From Saxidomus purpurata (Eukaryota > Mollusca > Bivalvia > Venerida > Veneridae): a stretch of 64,000 nucleotides of DNA. Made by a program: the position numbers and the translations under genes. The notes beneath the pieces were generated by a model. That model searched no databases. It saw only the letters and a list, made by a program, of their open reading frames with translations, and was not told the origin of the DNA. The stretch's first letter is position 1, and each line of letters begins with the position of its first letter. Of the stretch, positions 9,719 through 23,200 are shown piece by piece. The stretch covers positions 8,261,069-8,325,068 of the forward strand of contig JAFMSR010000001.1 in the NCBI GenBank assembly GCA_022818135.1, given 5' to 3'.

Positions 9719-12700
9719 GTATGTTTTCTAAATTTTAGTTTCTCTTATGATAATTTTAGGAAGAAATCATAAAATGAATGAGTCATATCACAGCAGCATA
9801 GGGATGTGCCTAAGCACAAGTAGTTGATGCATTTTAGAAAGGTAGTAAACAGACTAGCCGTAATTCATCACGGCTCATTGATTTGACCCATTTTTTATCT
9901 AATATTTTACAGTGTTTTATAGAAAAAGCCCATTCAAAAACTATCTTGCTGGCTTCAATGTCGAATGAATTAGTCTATAAATGGACAAAAATTTACACAT
10001 AGCTGTTTAGTTCTCGCTGGGTAATCTTTGTATCTATATCAGTTAGCGTGTCTTGGCTAGACAGCAGAATTGGTAGGTAGATAACATGTTCAAGTGCCTA
10101 CCGCACAGCCTAATACGTTCGGCTCATCGATTTGACCTGTTTCTTGAACCTGATATTTTTATAGTTGTCAAACCTCAGAAGAAAGGCCCATCCAAAAACT
10201 ATCTCTCTGGCTTCAACGACGAATTAATTAGACTAAACCTACTGCATAGCAATGACGAGAAGTATTTACCAGAAATTTAAGGAGCAAAACAAGTATAGAA
10301 ATAAAATTTAAAAAACTCTAATTTTAACAATTTTAAGTACTTTTATCATTGATTTTGAAACATCTGCTTCAATTCATATGTGTACCAATAAGATAATTTT
10401 GTCAATGAGTATTACCTGGTAATAAGTATAAGCATTGAACAAAGAAGCCTATAAATAATACTGAGTTTACCCTATTTCCCAAATGAAAAAAAGAGAGGCA
10501 CCCGCTAATCTGATTGGTTAAATGACAAGTATGACGTCAATTCTAAGCTGAGAATAATAATGTGTTTTAATATGACATCATTGGTGGCATCAATTGGCAA
10601 GTGACAGATGAAACTTTTAGTTCCAGAAGAGCTTACATTGTCATTTTTTGGACTTACAAGTAAAACATCTTAAGTTTACGTTTGATCATTATTAAAGAAA
10701 TGGACTTCTAAACAAATGTATGTTTAGTGTTTTGTGACATTTCAGCAGGGATATAACTTTTTTTCCAAATTTGTTCCAATTTACCTCTGATTTTAAACTG
10801 ATAAAATGGAAATTCCATCACCACTTCTCAGAACCTATCACATTTAGTGCATGACATTAGCCACTGATATCATTATAATAATGTTTTCCAGACAGGAAAT
10901 TATATGAAATTTAAATAATTAGCATGGCTCATATGTGAAATGTCACAATATTGTTATACATGCATATATATAAAATAATGTAATTACATCTAATTAAAAG
11001 TATTCTAAATAAATCTGTATAATTACATATTTATATCAAATCATATGTGAATATTTTATTTTTTGATTTGCTTCCAGTTATTACACACAACATAAAAGAA
11101 TAATTATACATTTTTTGTATTCTGACAGCTTTGCATACAGAGATATCAGCGTGGAATTAATCATTTATAAAATCCATATCTAAGGAAATACTTTAAGGAT
11201 TATTATCTTTCGATATCTATATATACTGATCTTAATCATATTAATTCCCCGAGGGAGTGCTGGCGGAATACCCCTACCGAATTTAAATCCAACGTATAAA
11301 TATCGGGGAAAAGACCCACCCAAGAGACAAGGATTCAGAACCAACAAAGAAAAAGGCCCCTCTTAGGGAACCACGCCCCGAAAAATCAAGAACCTCCCTC
11401 CGAAACCCCCCCCTACTTTTCCATTTTAGTTAATTAATATTTTGCCATTGTCTGTTTTTTGACAGGAGCCCTTTACACAAAGGCTACAGTGGGATTTGAA
11501 TTCAGGAACTTTAAGTTATTAGTGGCACTATGCTCTCAGGACAAATTTCTGATTTTCAAGAGCATTATTTAACCGCTGCTCCATTATACATATTTATAAC
11601 ACTTAATCTGACACTGAATTAATCCTGTCTTGTATATGTTATTGGTTATTGTAATTATATACACAGTGACAGAGGTAATGGTTTTCATATAGTGACTGGC
11701 TGTCCACTTACATGGCCGAGCGGTTAGAGTTGCTGACTTGAAACCACTGTAACCCCTCACTTGAGGTCATATGTACTAAGGTTTGAGTCCTGCTACCAAC
11801 CGTGTCTCTTTAAACGAGAAAGTTGGCAGTTTGTTAATTACAGAGGATAGGAGTCTAGTACTGTTGGCTTGTTCAAGGAATGATGGTGTACTTAAACTGC
11901 CCTCCTGTTTAAAATGACCAAAATATGGTTTCATTTACTTGAAACGGGTATTAGATTCATACAATAACAGTAACTGGTTGGAGGTTGATAGTATAAATTA
12001 AACTAGAACAACTTCCTCAATTAAAATTTTTATCTTGATTATTCTTGGCCGAAGTTACTAAAATTGCTTCAATTAACTTCCCTGTTTATTATTTAAATTG
12101 TTAGTTACAAAAACATCTTTCTCATCTGTTCCTGTTTCATTGTTATTGAAAACCTAAACTGCTTTATTCATCGTTAATACCACAGTAATTAAGACTGGGT
12201 GTTAAATGCCATTAGGGATGATAGTCACCTTGCAGCAAAAACGTGTGAGGTGCATCATGCGGCATAGTTTTTGTAGCATAACAATAATGCGAGCAATTAT
12301 GTTGACACAGCAGGTTGACATTTACGGCTGTAAAACAAATGTCATAAACTGACCTTATCTTAAGATGTACCACAACTTTGATTGATCTGTTTTTTTTACA
12401 GTAAAACTAGTTGTAATAAAAAATAGTACTTGATAATTATACTGTTTTTATTGAAAATGAATCTTTACATGATATTTATCAAAATTCTTTTTAATTTTGA
12501 TAAAAAATCAAGTGTGATGTAATTCAAATAAGAAAAAAAATATATCCTCATGCAAAATGCAAAAAGTGGGATGAAGTGGGAACTGAAATACCAGATTCAT
12601 GAAAGCAAAAAGAAAAAAGAAAAACTTATAGAATTTGGTGTACATGTATATTGGTTGTAAATATTTCTTTGTCATATTTATTAAGAAACATCTTTACATC

Positions 12701-15700
12701 ATGTAAAAAAACATGTTAGTATAGTTAGAGATGATTTTTTTATATTGAATGCGTTTACGTTGTTATAAAACCATTCCAGTGTTTCCAGAATAACTCAATT
12801 TCAGTATGTTTAACAACACACTTCAACTGTATTAATCATTAATAATCAAATATGTTATTTTTTTCTTTGCTATTAAAATTTACTGATAATGGACAGCAAA
12901 ACAAGTTTCTACACCTTATGTTGACCACTCTCTAGAATTGACCACAAATACATGTACATTGTATCTTGTTTTTTCTTTGATTGTTTATAAGTCCCGGTTG
13001 ACCCTGGGACTTCTCCCTGGGTGAACTTGCCAAGATTCCTGACAAGCCCAGGTTGAAGAGAGACAGATGCAGATACAAGGGAGTCTGGGTACCAGACCCT
13101 AGCTCTTTTACGAATAGACCCCCTAGGTTCTTTTACATGCCTAGTGTATAGCACCGGTACACGTGAGACTATTTTTGGGTTTCTTACAAGTTCATCTCTA
13201 GATGGGAGGGAAACACTGAAAACGTTTCTGAAATTTCCAGTGCTCCGGCCAGGATTCGAAGGGGGGACCTCCAGATTGGTAGTCTAGTGCGTTAACCACT
13301 GCACCACCCTGTACATTATATCAGACAGTATTGTCATTAAATATGGATATAATACATATATTACAGATGAACTTTTAAAACTGTACCTGAATCACTTACA
13401 AACATGTACTACATGCGAGATGACAGTATTTAGTACATGTGACATATCATGATGTAACTTGCTTTGAAAAACCAGGTACCCCAGGCTAATTTTACTGAAT
13501 TAATTGTGCCAGTTGCATGCCCAAATATATGTGCTAATTAATTACCTAATTTGCTTAAAGCATGCATGTTTCGTCATAAATAGCTCATTTTCTGTCAAAA
13601 GTAAAAAGATGGAGACATACATGTATCACTGGCCTGACATAGCACTCCAGTTGTGATGCATGTTTCAGTTAAATTGACAGTGGACTTGTTAGTCTTCACA
13701 ATACCCTTTGGTATTTGTTGATACTACATGTATAGTTACATTTTGTATAATTTGTGTGACTAGATATTTCAGTTTACAAATAGCAACATTGAAGGAAATG
13801 AACAGGCGCAGTTTAGTAGACCATTAACGTGGTGTATCTGCAATTTGAGAACAGTCAAAAGATGCAGATGAACAATTTTTGTGAACAAAACTATACAAAC
13901 ACCCCAATTCGTATAAAATGTCCTTTTTCTGCACATAACTTCCTTAAGAGATTAGACCTGCTGCGGTTTGCGGAGGGGGAGGGGGGGGGGGGGGGGCTCT
14001 TATGAAGGAGATATTAATTGTCTTTAATGCACTCTCACGTGATTGTATTCTGTTTTCAGATTCTTTGTGGTAAGAGATGGTTGGATGTTCTACTATCCAG
14101 AGACAGAGAGGAAAGAACTCCCTCGACGAAATTTTTTCAATATTAGTCCAAAGGTTAGCTTTACATCCAAGTTATAAAATATCCTAGCTAGTATCAAGGA
14201 AAATTCTTCTTTCCAATCAATATAAATCAGCAAAGTGTACATGTACATGTATGGGTATGCTTTTCATCATGTAATTTAATTCCATTTAGAACTTGCATAA
14301 GTTACAGTTTAATTCCATCTGTTAATTAATAATTCAGTGGGAACCTAATTATTTGCCTTATAATTGTGCTGTATAATGTACGAGAAACAGAAGTCTTATT
14401 CATTCTATATTCGCAAAACACAGCAAACGAAGATTTTGGTTTTTGCCACATCTGGTTAAATGCTTGGAAATGAGAAGTTGCTGTATTTCAGGACTGGTCT
14501 GCAGTTTTGGAAAATACTTTCTATTAACTTAATACATAATTTATCTAATTTACGGAAGATTTATAATGAGTGATGCTTTAGCCCTGTCTTTGAAAAGTCA
14601 GTTGTAATACCTTGTGAACTGCCTTTTGGGGTTCAAATCTGGACTCACAAGTTGAGATGACCATATCTTATTCCCTACCAGTCACTGTTCTCCATATTCT
14701 GGTTTCTAAGTACTGAAAGTCGTGATGTAATTTAAAAATGAATTTAACAGACAAAAGTGAAATTACGGGAAAAAGAGCATCTTCCATTAAATAAGCTTGC
14801 ATTATATCCTAATTTATTGTTTCGTATTATACCTAGGTAATATTACAACTCTTTGTTTTTTTGTTCACATGTAAAAGCTGTCTATCCAATGAGTTTGTGT
14901 ACTTAAAGGCAAACAAAATGACAGCAATGATAAATATGACTCATTACTGCTAACTTGACATTATTCTGATATAAACAACAACAACAACAAAAAATAAAAA
15001 AATAATTCTGATATGATACATGGATTAATTAAAGCTACATGACACTGTATGTTTGAAATGATTTGTAGTAGATTTTTTACATGTAGTACTACATGTATAG
15101 TCAGATACTATAAAAAAACCCTCTTAGTCTTGTACCTGGCTTAGGTGCAATTCTGCCTTTCCAACCAGTGTAGACTAGGATCAATTGTGCAGTCTGATCA
15201 TGATCTGCACTGTTGCGCTATTCAGTCAATACATTTAATATCAGTGGATGACCTATTTGTAGTAAGTAATTGTACTGTCTGAAGCTGAAATATAAACTAG
15301 TCCTACTAAGGAAACCAGCAAGATAATGGGTTTAAAATATAATGGATATGAACAGTTTTACATGTATGATTATACGAGGAAGTAGAATACCTTTAAGTCT
15401 GTCTTAAATAAAACGTGTGTTTGAGGTCATTTGATATGATAAAGGTGATATGAAGGACTTTCAAGATCATAATTGACATGTTTTGTAGAATAGATTAGGC
15501 AAACATGTCGGTGTTTTGTATACAAAATTTCTGTGTAGCTATAGAATACTGATTTTGTCCTTGTAATGTTTGACAGGCAATATAAATGATTATGTCAGGA
15601 CACACAACATTCACAGCAGTACATGTTGTATACATACGACACAAGATGATAATATCAGTACCCCTATATATTGATACATTTTTGAAAGACTTTTACATAA

Positions 15701-17161
15701 TTAAAATAAAAAAATCAACCGGACTAACCTACCTAAGTTACATTTTTGGTTAGGCCAAGAAAAATCTGTGTTTAGGGCAATGGTCCCAAAATAACTAGGT
15801 CTGGTAGGGTCAAAGTTTGTTTTGTTTTTTTAATAAAAACAATTCTATAGGTTGGACAAAAAGTTAAGTGTTTAGGGCAATGGTCCCAAAAATGCTAGTA
15901 AGATAGGGTAGGGACACTTAAAAAGAAAAATTAATTTTTCTGGTTGAAAATAAAACTCTAGGGTTCGGGGGTTTCGCAAGGTAGGGTCAGGTTGCCCGAA
16001 ACACAGATTTTTTTTTTGGCCTAAAGTGTCTGATTGTAGAATTCATAGGGTAGTTTTGATTGATCATAAATCTGTATGTAATATATGAGGTAATTTAGTA
16101 TCTAGTGTCTCAGCTTGCATGAAGAGGTTTTCAAATACAAAAAATGTACTTGCAGGGAACTGTGATTAAAATAAGAAACAAGAAGTAATTTATTAAGCAT
16201 CAAAGTAAAATTGAGATTTCCATTGTTTACATGTAACAAACAAACAGGGCACAGCCGGTAGTCAAACCTGTCACTTACATGTAGAGGAATAGTCTGAATG
16301 TGACCCTTGAGTAACGACCATTACGTTTTCCTCGGTTTCAATCGATGTTTTACAATAAGCTAAAAGTACATTCACGGCTCTATGCTTGAAATCGGACTGT
16401 AGTGCCTGATATAAAAACGACAAAACTATTAAAAATTCTGTTTTGCCTCTGAGGCTCTTAAACTCATTCTGTATACCATCTCTGTAATAATGATCATAAA
16501 TTATATTATGTTTGTGAATTGTGATGATCCTAGGTTAATATATTCGAACCTAGCCTGTACCCCTTACGCCCTAACAAGCATTTTGAAGATGGAAAAAGAC
16601 AGTTTCATCAGATTTATTAGTGGTTACTATGACATGTATTTCAGGCAGCAGTACCACTGAGCCATTGTAGTATCAGTGTGAGCAAGGAGCAGGGTCAGCC
16701 GTCAGCGTTTGTCATCTCATCCGAGGAGATAGAGGTAAACATATAGTTTAACCTTTGTTATTGGTCAGCCACTGGTATATTCCAATAGGTCGATGTGTTT
16801 ATATGAATTACCCCAGTTTGTAGCAGCCACCTGATCTGAGTTGTTGCTTTTGATGCATCCCTTGGCTGGACTGCTTAAGACAGGTTTTTTTTGATAACAA
16901 AATAGGGTTTTCTCCATTTTTTCAATTTTGTAAAAAACCCCCCTCCCCCCCCCCTTTAGATAAGTTATTTTTTTTTTTTTTTTTTTGAAAAATAAAAAAA
17001 AATTACCCCCCCCCCCCCCCCCCCCCCCTGACTTTGAATCAAATATTTTGATAAATTTTATTTAAAAATTTATTTTAAATAAAAATTTAAAAAAAAAATT
17101 TTTCCCAAAAAAAAATTTATTTAAAAAAAAAAACACCCCCCCCCCAAAAAAAACCCCCCCA

Positions 17162-17209
<48 letters not shown>

Positions 17210-20200
17210 CACACCCCCCCCCCGTAAATTTACTTCTTAACAGGATGTTTGGTGGGTTTTTTTGTGGGAGAAATCACTCTGGCCTAAGTAACTGCAATAG
17301 TTTCTCTAGTTTATTTTTCTGAAAACTGAAATAGAACATGAAGTTGGTGAAAAGTAAGAGCCCTGTTCTACCCCACTGGTACAGTTGAACCATCCAGTCA
17401 AATGCTTAAAACCTTAGCTTGTATTTAGTATAATCTTTGAACTTTAGTACTGCACATGAAATTGATATTAATATTTTGTTAAAAGAAACATAAGACATAG
17501 GAAAATTTAAAATTGAATTTCTTGGACAGACACATCATGCAATCATGTACTGCACAGTTGCATATCCTACAATAATGAAAAGCAGCAAAAGAAGGGATCC
17601 ATTTAATGATTTTGTGTACCGATAGTTACTGCATGTATTAAGATGTAGAATGTTGATACATGTATTTTGTTGAAGTACTGATTTTACACCTACATGTATA
17701 TTACAGGCAAATTTAACCCTGGCTGCCGAGAATGACTATGAGAGAGATAAATGGATCTCAGTTCTAGAGAAATCCAAAAGAATGTAAGAGATGCTTGTTT
17801 ACACATTTTTCCTTTGTTTTAACATGATTTCTTTTCATATTGATCAGTCTTTGAGCTAAAGAAAACTTGTAAATTTCAAATTCTGTTTTTGATTCAAATG
17901 CTACTCACCTCTCCTAGAAAAAAAATGCCCCATGTAAAGTCAGAAAAAGGACTGAAATTTTGTTGCCTGATTCTTAAAATCAGCAGAATGGCTACAATAC
18001 AGTTAACAACTCACAATACTTAGCATTTGATTGGTACTGTTACATGTTCTTATGTTTGTGCTCAATTGTATACAGTATTAAGTTGTTGTTGTAGAAGTTT
18101 CATGCATGTTCAGACAGTATTTTTAGTCATTTTAAGAGGTGGGCATTTAATCAAAACCATCATTCCTGGGAAGAACCAGTACTAGACTCCTATCCTCTGT
18201 AAGAAACTACCAACAAAGCCATGACCCGACAATCTATGAGAGGTTACAGTGATTTCAAGTCAGCGATTTTAACTGCTTGACCACAGAGGCGGATAGTTAT
18301 TGCTGTGTGTTGTTGAGTGATTAAGAAGCCAAACTGTAATCACTAACCCTCTGGCCTTGTGTCATAGGTTTGAGCCCTGCTACTGACCTGAATCCTCATG
18401 TCCGAAAGTTGGCAGTTTCTTACAAAGATTTGTAGTCTAGTACTTGATCTTCCCAGAAATAATCATTATGATAACTCAATCGCTTACCTGTACATAACTT
18501 GCATTAGAAAATTAAATGAAAAGGGTTGTTGTTTTATCAGAACCTGGGCCAATCAGGAGATGTCCGACAATCTTATCCGACAGCTTGAGGAACATGCTCA
18601 ATCCATGGCTAAGCAGAAACAGGACTACTTTGGTAAGTTTTGACATCATAGCAGCTTTTATCTGATTTAAATAAGTTTGACCCTCTGTAGTATTTTTGAG
18701 TCTTTATGTTTTTATTTTATGCTAAATATTAAAACAAAACCATAATTATTTATATATACTACTTAAAAAAAGTAGTCCCGGTAGACCTAATCACCGACAC
18801 TGTGACTGATATGAAATCTATAAGATCACTCTATATTTCACTGATATAACACAGTATTTCATTAGTTAGCATAAAATAAATTGTTCTAGCATGTACCCTT
18901 TTTGCTACATTTACAAATATTCAAACATCTGCATTTATATGCTAGGCTCATGCCATTTTAGGTCTGCTGTATGTTTAATATGAACCTTTTTGGTTTGAAA
19001 ATATAATGTTTGTATCAACCGAAAATTTAGTGTTACATGTTTATGCATGTAATTGAATAACATTATATTATAAGGGTTTTAGTAAATATGATTTCTTCTG
19101 TAGATCGGTTGCAATCGGAAGTTTTGGAACTGGCTGATGAGAAAGAGAAGACCTGGGTAAGTAATAGATCTGTTAGTCTAGATTCTCTGTTTCTTATGTA
19201 GAATAGATGTCTTGTACTGGTTCTTCCCAGGAACGATGGTTAGAAAATCTACTGTCTTATTAACAGTACATGTACATACTGTAAAAGTTTTTTCATCACG
19301 AGGTTTTCATTTTTCGGTAATTTTCGCGAAAGACACTTCGCATATTCATCAAACTCACTTAAATAACAAACAAACAATGATTATAAATACAACAGTGCTT
19401 GCTCATGATTTAAAAAAACTTTAATAAATAGAAAATTGGAAAATCACTAAATAAACAACTCATGGTTATAAATACTTTATTATTGTTTAAAATTGATACA
19501 TTTAGCTAGAGTTTCGGTTTAATATTTTCTGTTTCTTGCAGGAGCTGGAGAGACTGAATGAAGAACTAGAGAAAGAAAAGGGAAAGATGGAGAGCTTTGC
19601 TGAAGAAATGAAAACAGAGTATGCCAAAGTGAAAACGTAAGTTGATAGATGCTGCAAGATTGTTGAGTGTGTTGAATCACTGTTGATTAGGTATACATGT
19701 CATAGAAGGTATCGTATGTATGTTAATAAATTCATTCATGGTTATGAAATTCTTAACATCCTGTTATCACTTTAAAAATGGATGCGCAGAATAATAAATT
19801 TACAGATAAAACTTTGATCTACTATACTAAGTATTCTATTTATTCTGAAACAGTGTTGATATATATATTTCTATCATATTTTTGTTGCTTTTTCACAAAG
19901 AGCCTTGTCAGAAAGTGTTCCTTAATTTTTGCTATGTCATTGAGAAAATACTGCACTATATAGATAGTTTAAGTACTTTCGATTTCAAAAGCAATTTCAT
20001 ACAAGTAATGGCCTGTTGCTGGTAACATATCTTTCTCGGTAATGTAAAAACTACAAGTAATTTTACATCCATAGTGGATGATAGTGCTAATTGGACTTAA
20101 ATGTGTCAAATTAAAGACTTTAATACCTAATTACCAGCATACAGTTTTCAAACAGATATATTGTTCCTGTCAGGCATCGGTACATATATCTAAGTTGGCA

Positions 20201-23200
20201 GGTATAAATTCAAGAAGCAAAGCCAGTAAATTTGCATCTTGAAACACAAAAAGTCAAGAATTCCAGTGGTTGTGATTATATAAACTAGTAACAAGAAAAA
20301 TAGTCGTATAGAATACACATACACAGGTGAGAATAAAAAAAAACAGTTTAGTTTCATTAAGTGGATTTGATGCTTGACTGCAATGTCTCTGAATAACTTT
20401 GTTCAATGTTTTTACACTTTGTGTTTCAGAGAGCTAGAGGATATGCAGAGTTATATGAGAAGCCTGGATACTGAAAGGACCGAACTTTGGGAACAACTGA
20501 ACTCGCAGGAGAGTGATCTCAAGGTATTGGAAATACTGTAGTAAATTTGCAGTGCTGTAAAAACCATGGCCTGCTAGGGGTAGTTCTGAAATTATACAGG
20601 GGGTCTTTTTAAAAAGAATTGTTCATCACCTCCACCCCAAGCCTCCCCTCCCTGTGAAATAAAAGATTAAAAAAATGGCTGAAATATTTTTTTAACAATA
20701 CCATGTAATGAATTTTTACATTTATTGTTTACATTTGTTATATCTAAGGTAGAGAACTTTCAGAAGCTGTGTATTTAAGTGTATTTTAATTACCGTAAGT
20801 GCCTAATATTCTTTGTTTAAAAAAAGCATGTTTATCTACATTAATTATCAATGACTAAATCTAACGACTAGGTAAAAATACTTAATGTGCTGTTCACATG
20901 GAGCATTCCATATTTAAGGGGTTGAAGTTACATTATTTTTGCAAAAATAGAAGCAGAATTTTCAATGTAATTGGGAAAATATACTGGTTTTCCTAAATAT
21001 ACAAAATAATTTTCTTTGTGCTTTGATCATTGAAATTGTGCTTAGTTTTGAATAAGTGTAACTGATTAATTTTACACCCCCACAAGGTTTTGTAATTATT
21101 TTCCCATGGTCCATCTTTAATTATCATAAACCATACTTAAACCATCACTATATAGTTGCAACACATCAGTTAAATCCTTTGATAAATAACGTATAAGAAT
21201 CGATTACAAGCGGTGCCTGTGTTAATTCTGTTGATCATGTAGTGTGTAGGTGAAAGCTGTCTTGGTTTATTATCATGACACATTTATCTTTAGCCATTTT
21301 TGTCGAGCCCGCTTGCGGTGAGCTTGACATAGTTGTCACTTTTGGCGGTTCAGTGTATGTGCGTGCGTTCGTACGTGCGTCTGTCTGTCCATCAGATTTT
21401 GACCGGACCATATCTTTTTCATGCATGGAGGGATTTTGATGTTACTTGGCACAAATGTTCACCATCCTGGGACAGAACGTCATGCGCAAGAACCAGGTCC
21501 CTCGGTCTAAGGTCAAGGTCACACTTGGAGGTTAAAGGTCAAATTCAAGAATGACTTTGTCCGGAGCATATCTTTTTCATGCATGGAGGGATTTTAATTT
21601 AACTTGGCACAAATGTTCACCATCATGAGACGGAGTGTCATGCGCAAGAACCAGGTCCCTAGGTTTAAGGTCAAGGTTACACTTAGGGGTTAAAGTTCAA
21701 AGTCAAGAATATCTTTGTCTGGAGCATTTCTTCTTCATGCATGGAGGGATTTTGATGTTACTTTGTACAAATGTTCACCACCATGGGCTACCCTTGTTTT
21801 TAGAATAACTTCCCTTTGTTGTTACTATAAATAGCTTATATTGTAACTTTTTTATTGCTGGTCGTAGAAAAAAATCGAGACCACTTTTCTGTGGTACAAC
21901 ATGCATGTTACATCCAATATTTAGGTGTATTTTGACCCATCTCTACTTGGTAAGGAGTTAGCCCTTTTGACATATGACGGCTCGACATGTTGCACGTGGG
22001 CATCTAGTTTAGCAGTTTTATGACTTTTGAAAAAAAAACTGGAACAAAGTTTTAAGCAACTTTTGCCATTATGGGAACCGGTCTGACAAGTTGAAAATTG
22101 GTCCAGACCGGCAATTTTCCGGTTTTCCTGGGCCCTGGTTGTAGCATATTATTCTTTTCATTTTTGTAACATTTGCTTCATTCAATGTGATCAGTCATAA
22201 AGAGAAGTTTTTAACACGATTTTGTGAAAACAATGTACTTGAAAGATTGTGTGAAAAACAAAGTACTTGAAATACTTTATAAATAGAAATAACATAAATC
22301 TGATAGATCCTACAGATAAGTGCTTGAACTTGCTATACATGTATATTTTAGGTACATGTATATTCTTACGTATGTTTTAAATACTCTAACACTCTTAATA
22401 AGGGATTACTATAACATGTATATACTGGCAGATGCAGTGCTATGAAGTCTTATGATGCATACACATGTGTTGTTGAGACTTTACAACAGACAAAGAGTTA
22501 TCAAGTGCCATGTCAATATTTCATTTGCTGCAATGAAAGTTTGTGAGTACAAAATTAATGTACTTAAGTCTAGGGATATTCCAGATGTTGCAAGCTCAAA
22601 TCAAATTAGTGGAATTTGACCATGACTTGCACAATCCCTTCTTTTTTGCCCAGTTACAGGTAAGAAATCCTGAAAGCAGTCATCAAGAGTAGCTACTGGT
22701 AAGCTGAAGAAACTAGATTCTCGCATACCAGATCAGGATATCTGCAGTTTTTACCGGTGCCTGAAAATCTCATCTTGTACACACAAATAGACAGGTTTAG
22801 ACTAAATTGAAAAAAGAATGATTTAGACTACATTAAAAATACATTGTACTTTACAACCTTTAAGGCATTAGCAGCAGAAAAGGAGTCTATAATGGGGACC
22901 CTGCAGCGTCAGAAGTCTGTAACAGAACAGCTTAGTCAGGAAAAACAGCAGACTGAAGAAACAGTAAAGAAGAAACTGAAAGAGATTGAACAGCAAACAG
23001 AATCACTGCTACAGGAAAAAGCAGAGGCCGAAATGAGGTCAGACTTTGAATATCTGTTGTTGCACAAACAAAAAATGTTGATTTATAAATTTATTTTTAG
23101 GGTACGGTAGAAAGAAAGAGGGCAAAGAAATCACCTATAGTAATTGGTTGTGTTAGAATAAAACAGAAAAACTAGCATGTGAAACCAAAAATAGGCTTAT

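Noticed and set aside
11250..11410. C-rich patch as a possible exon
   Set aside because: No continuous frame compatible with flanking PLEKHD1 phases and no splice pair.
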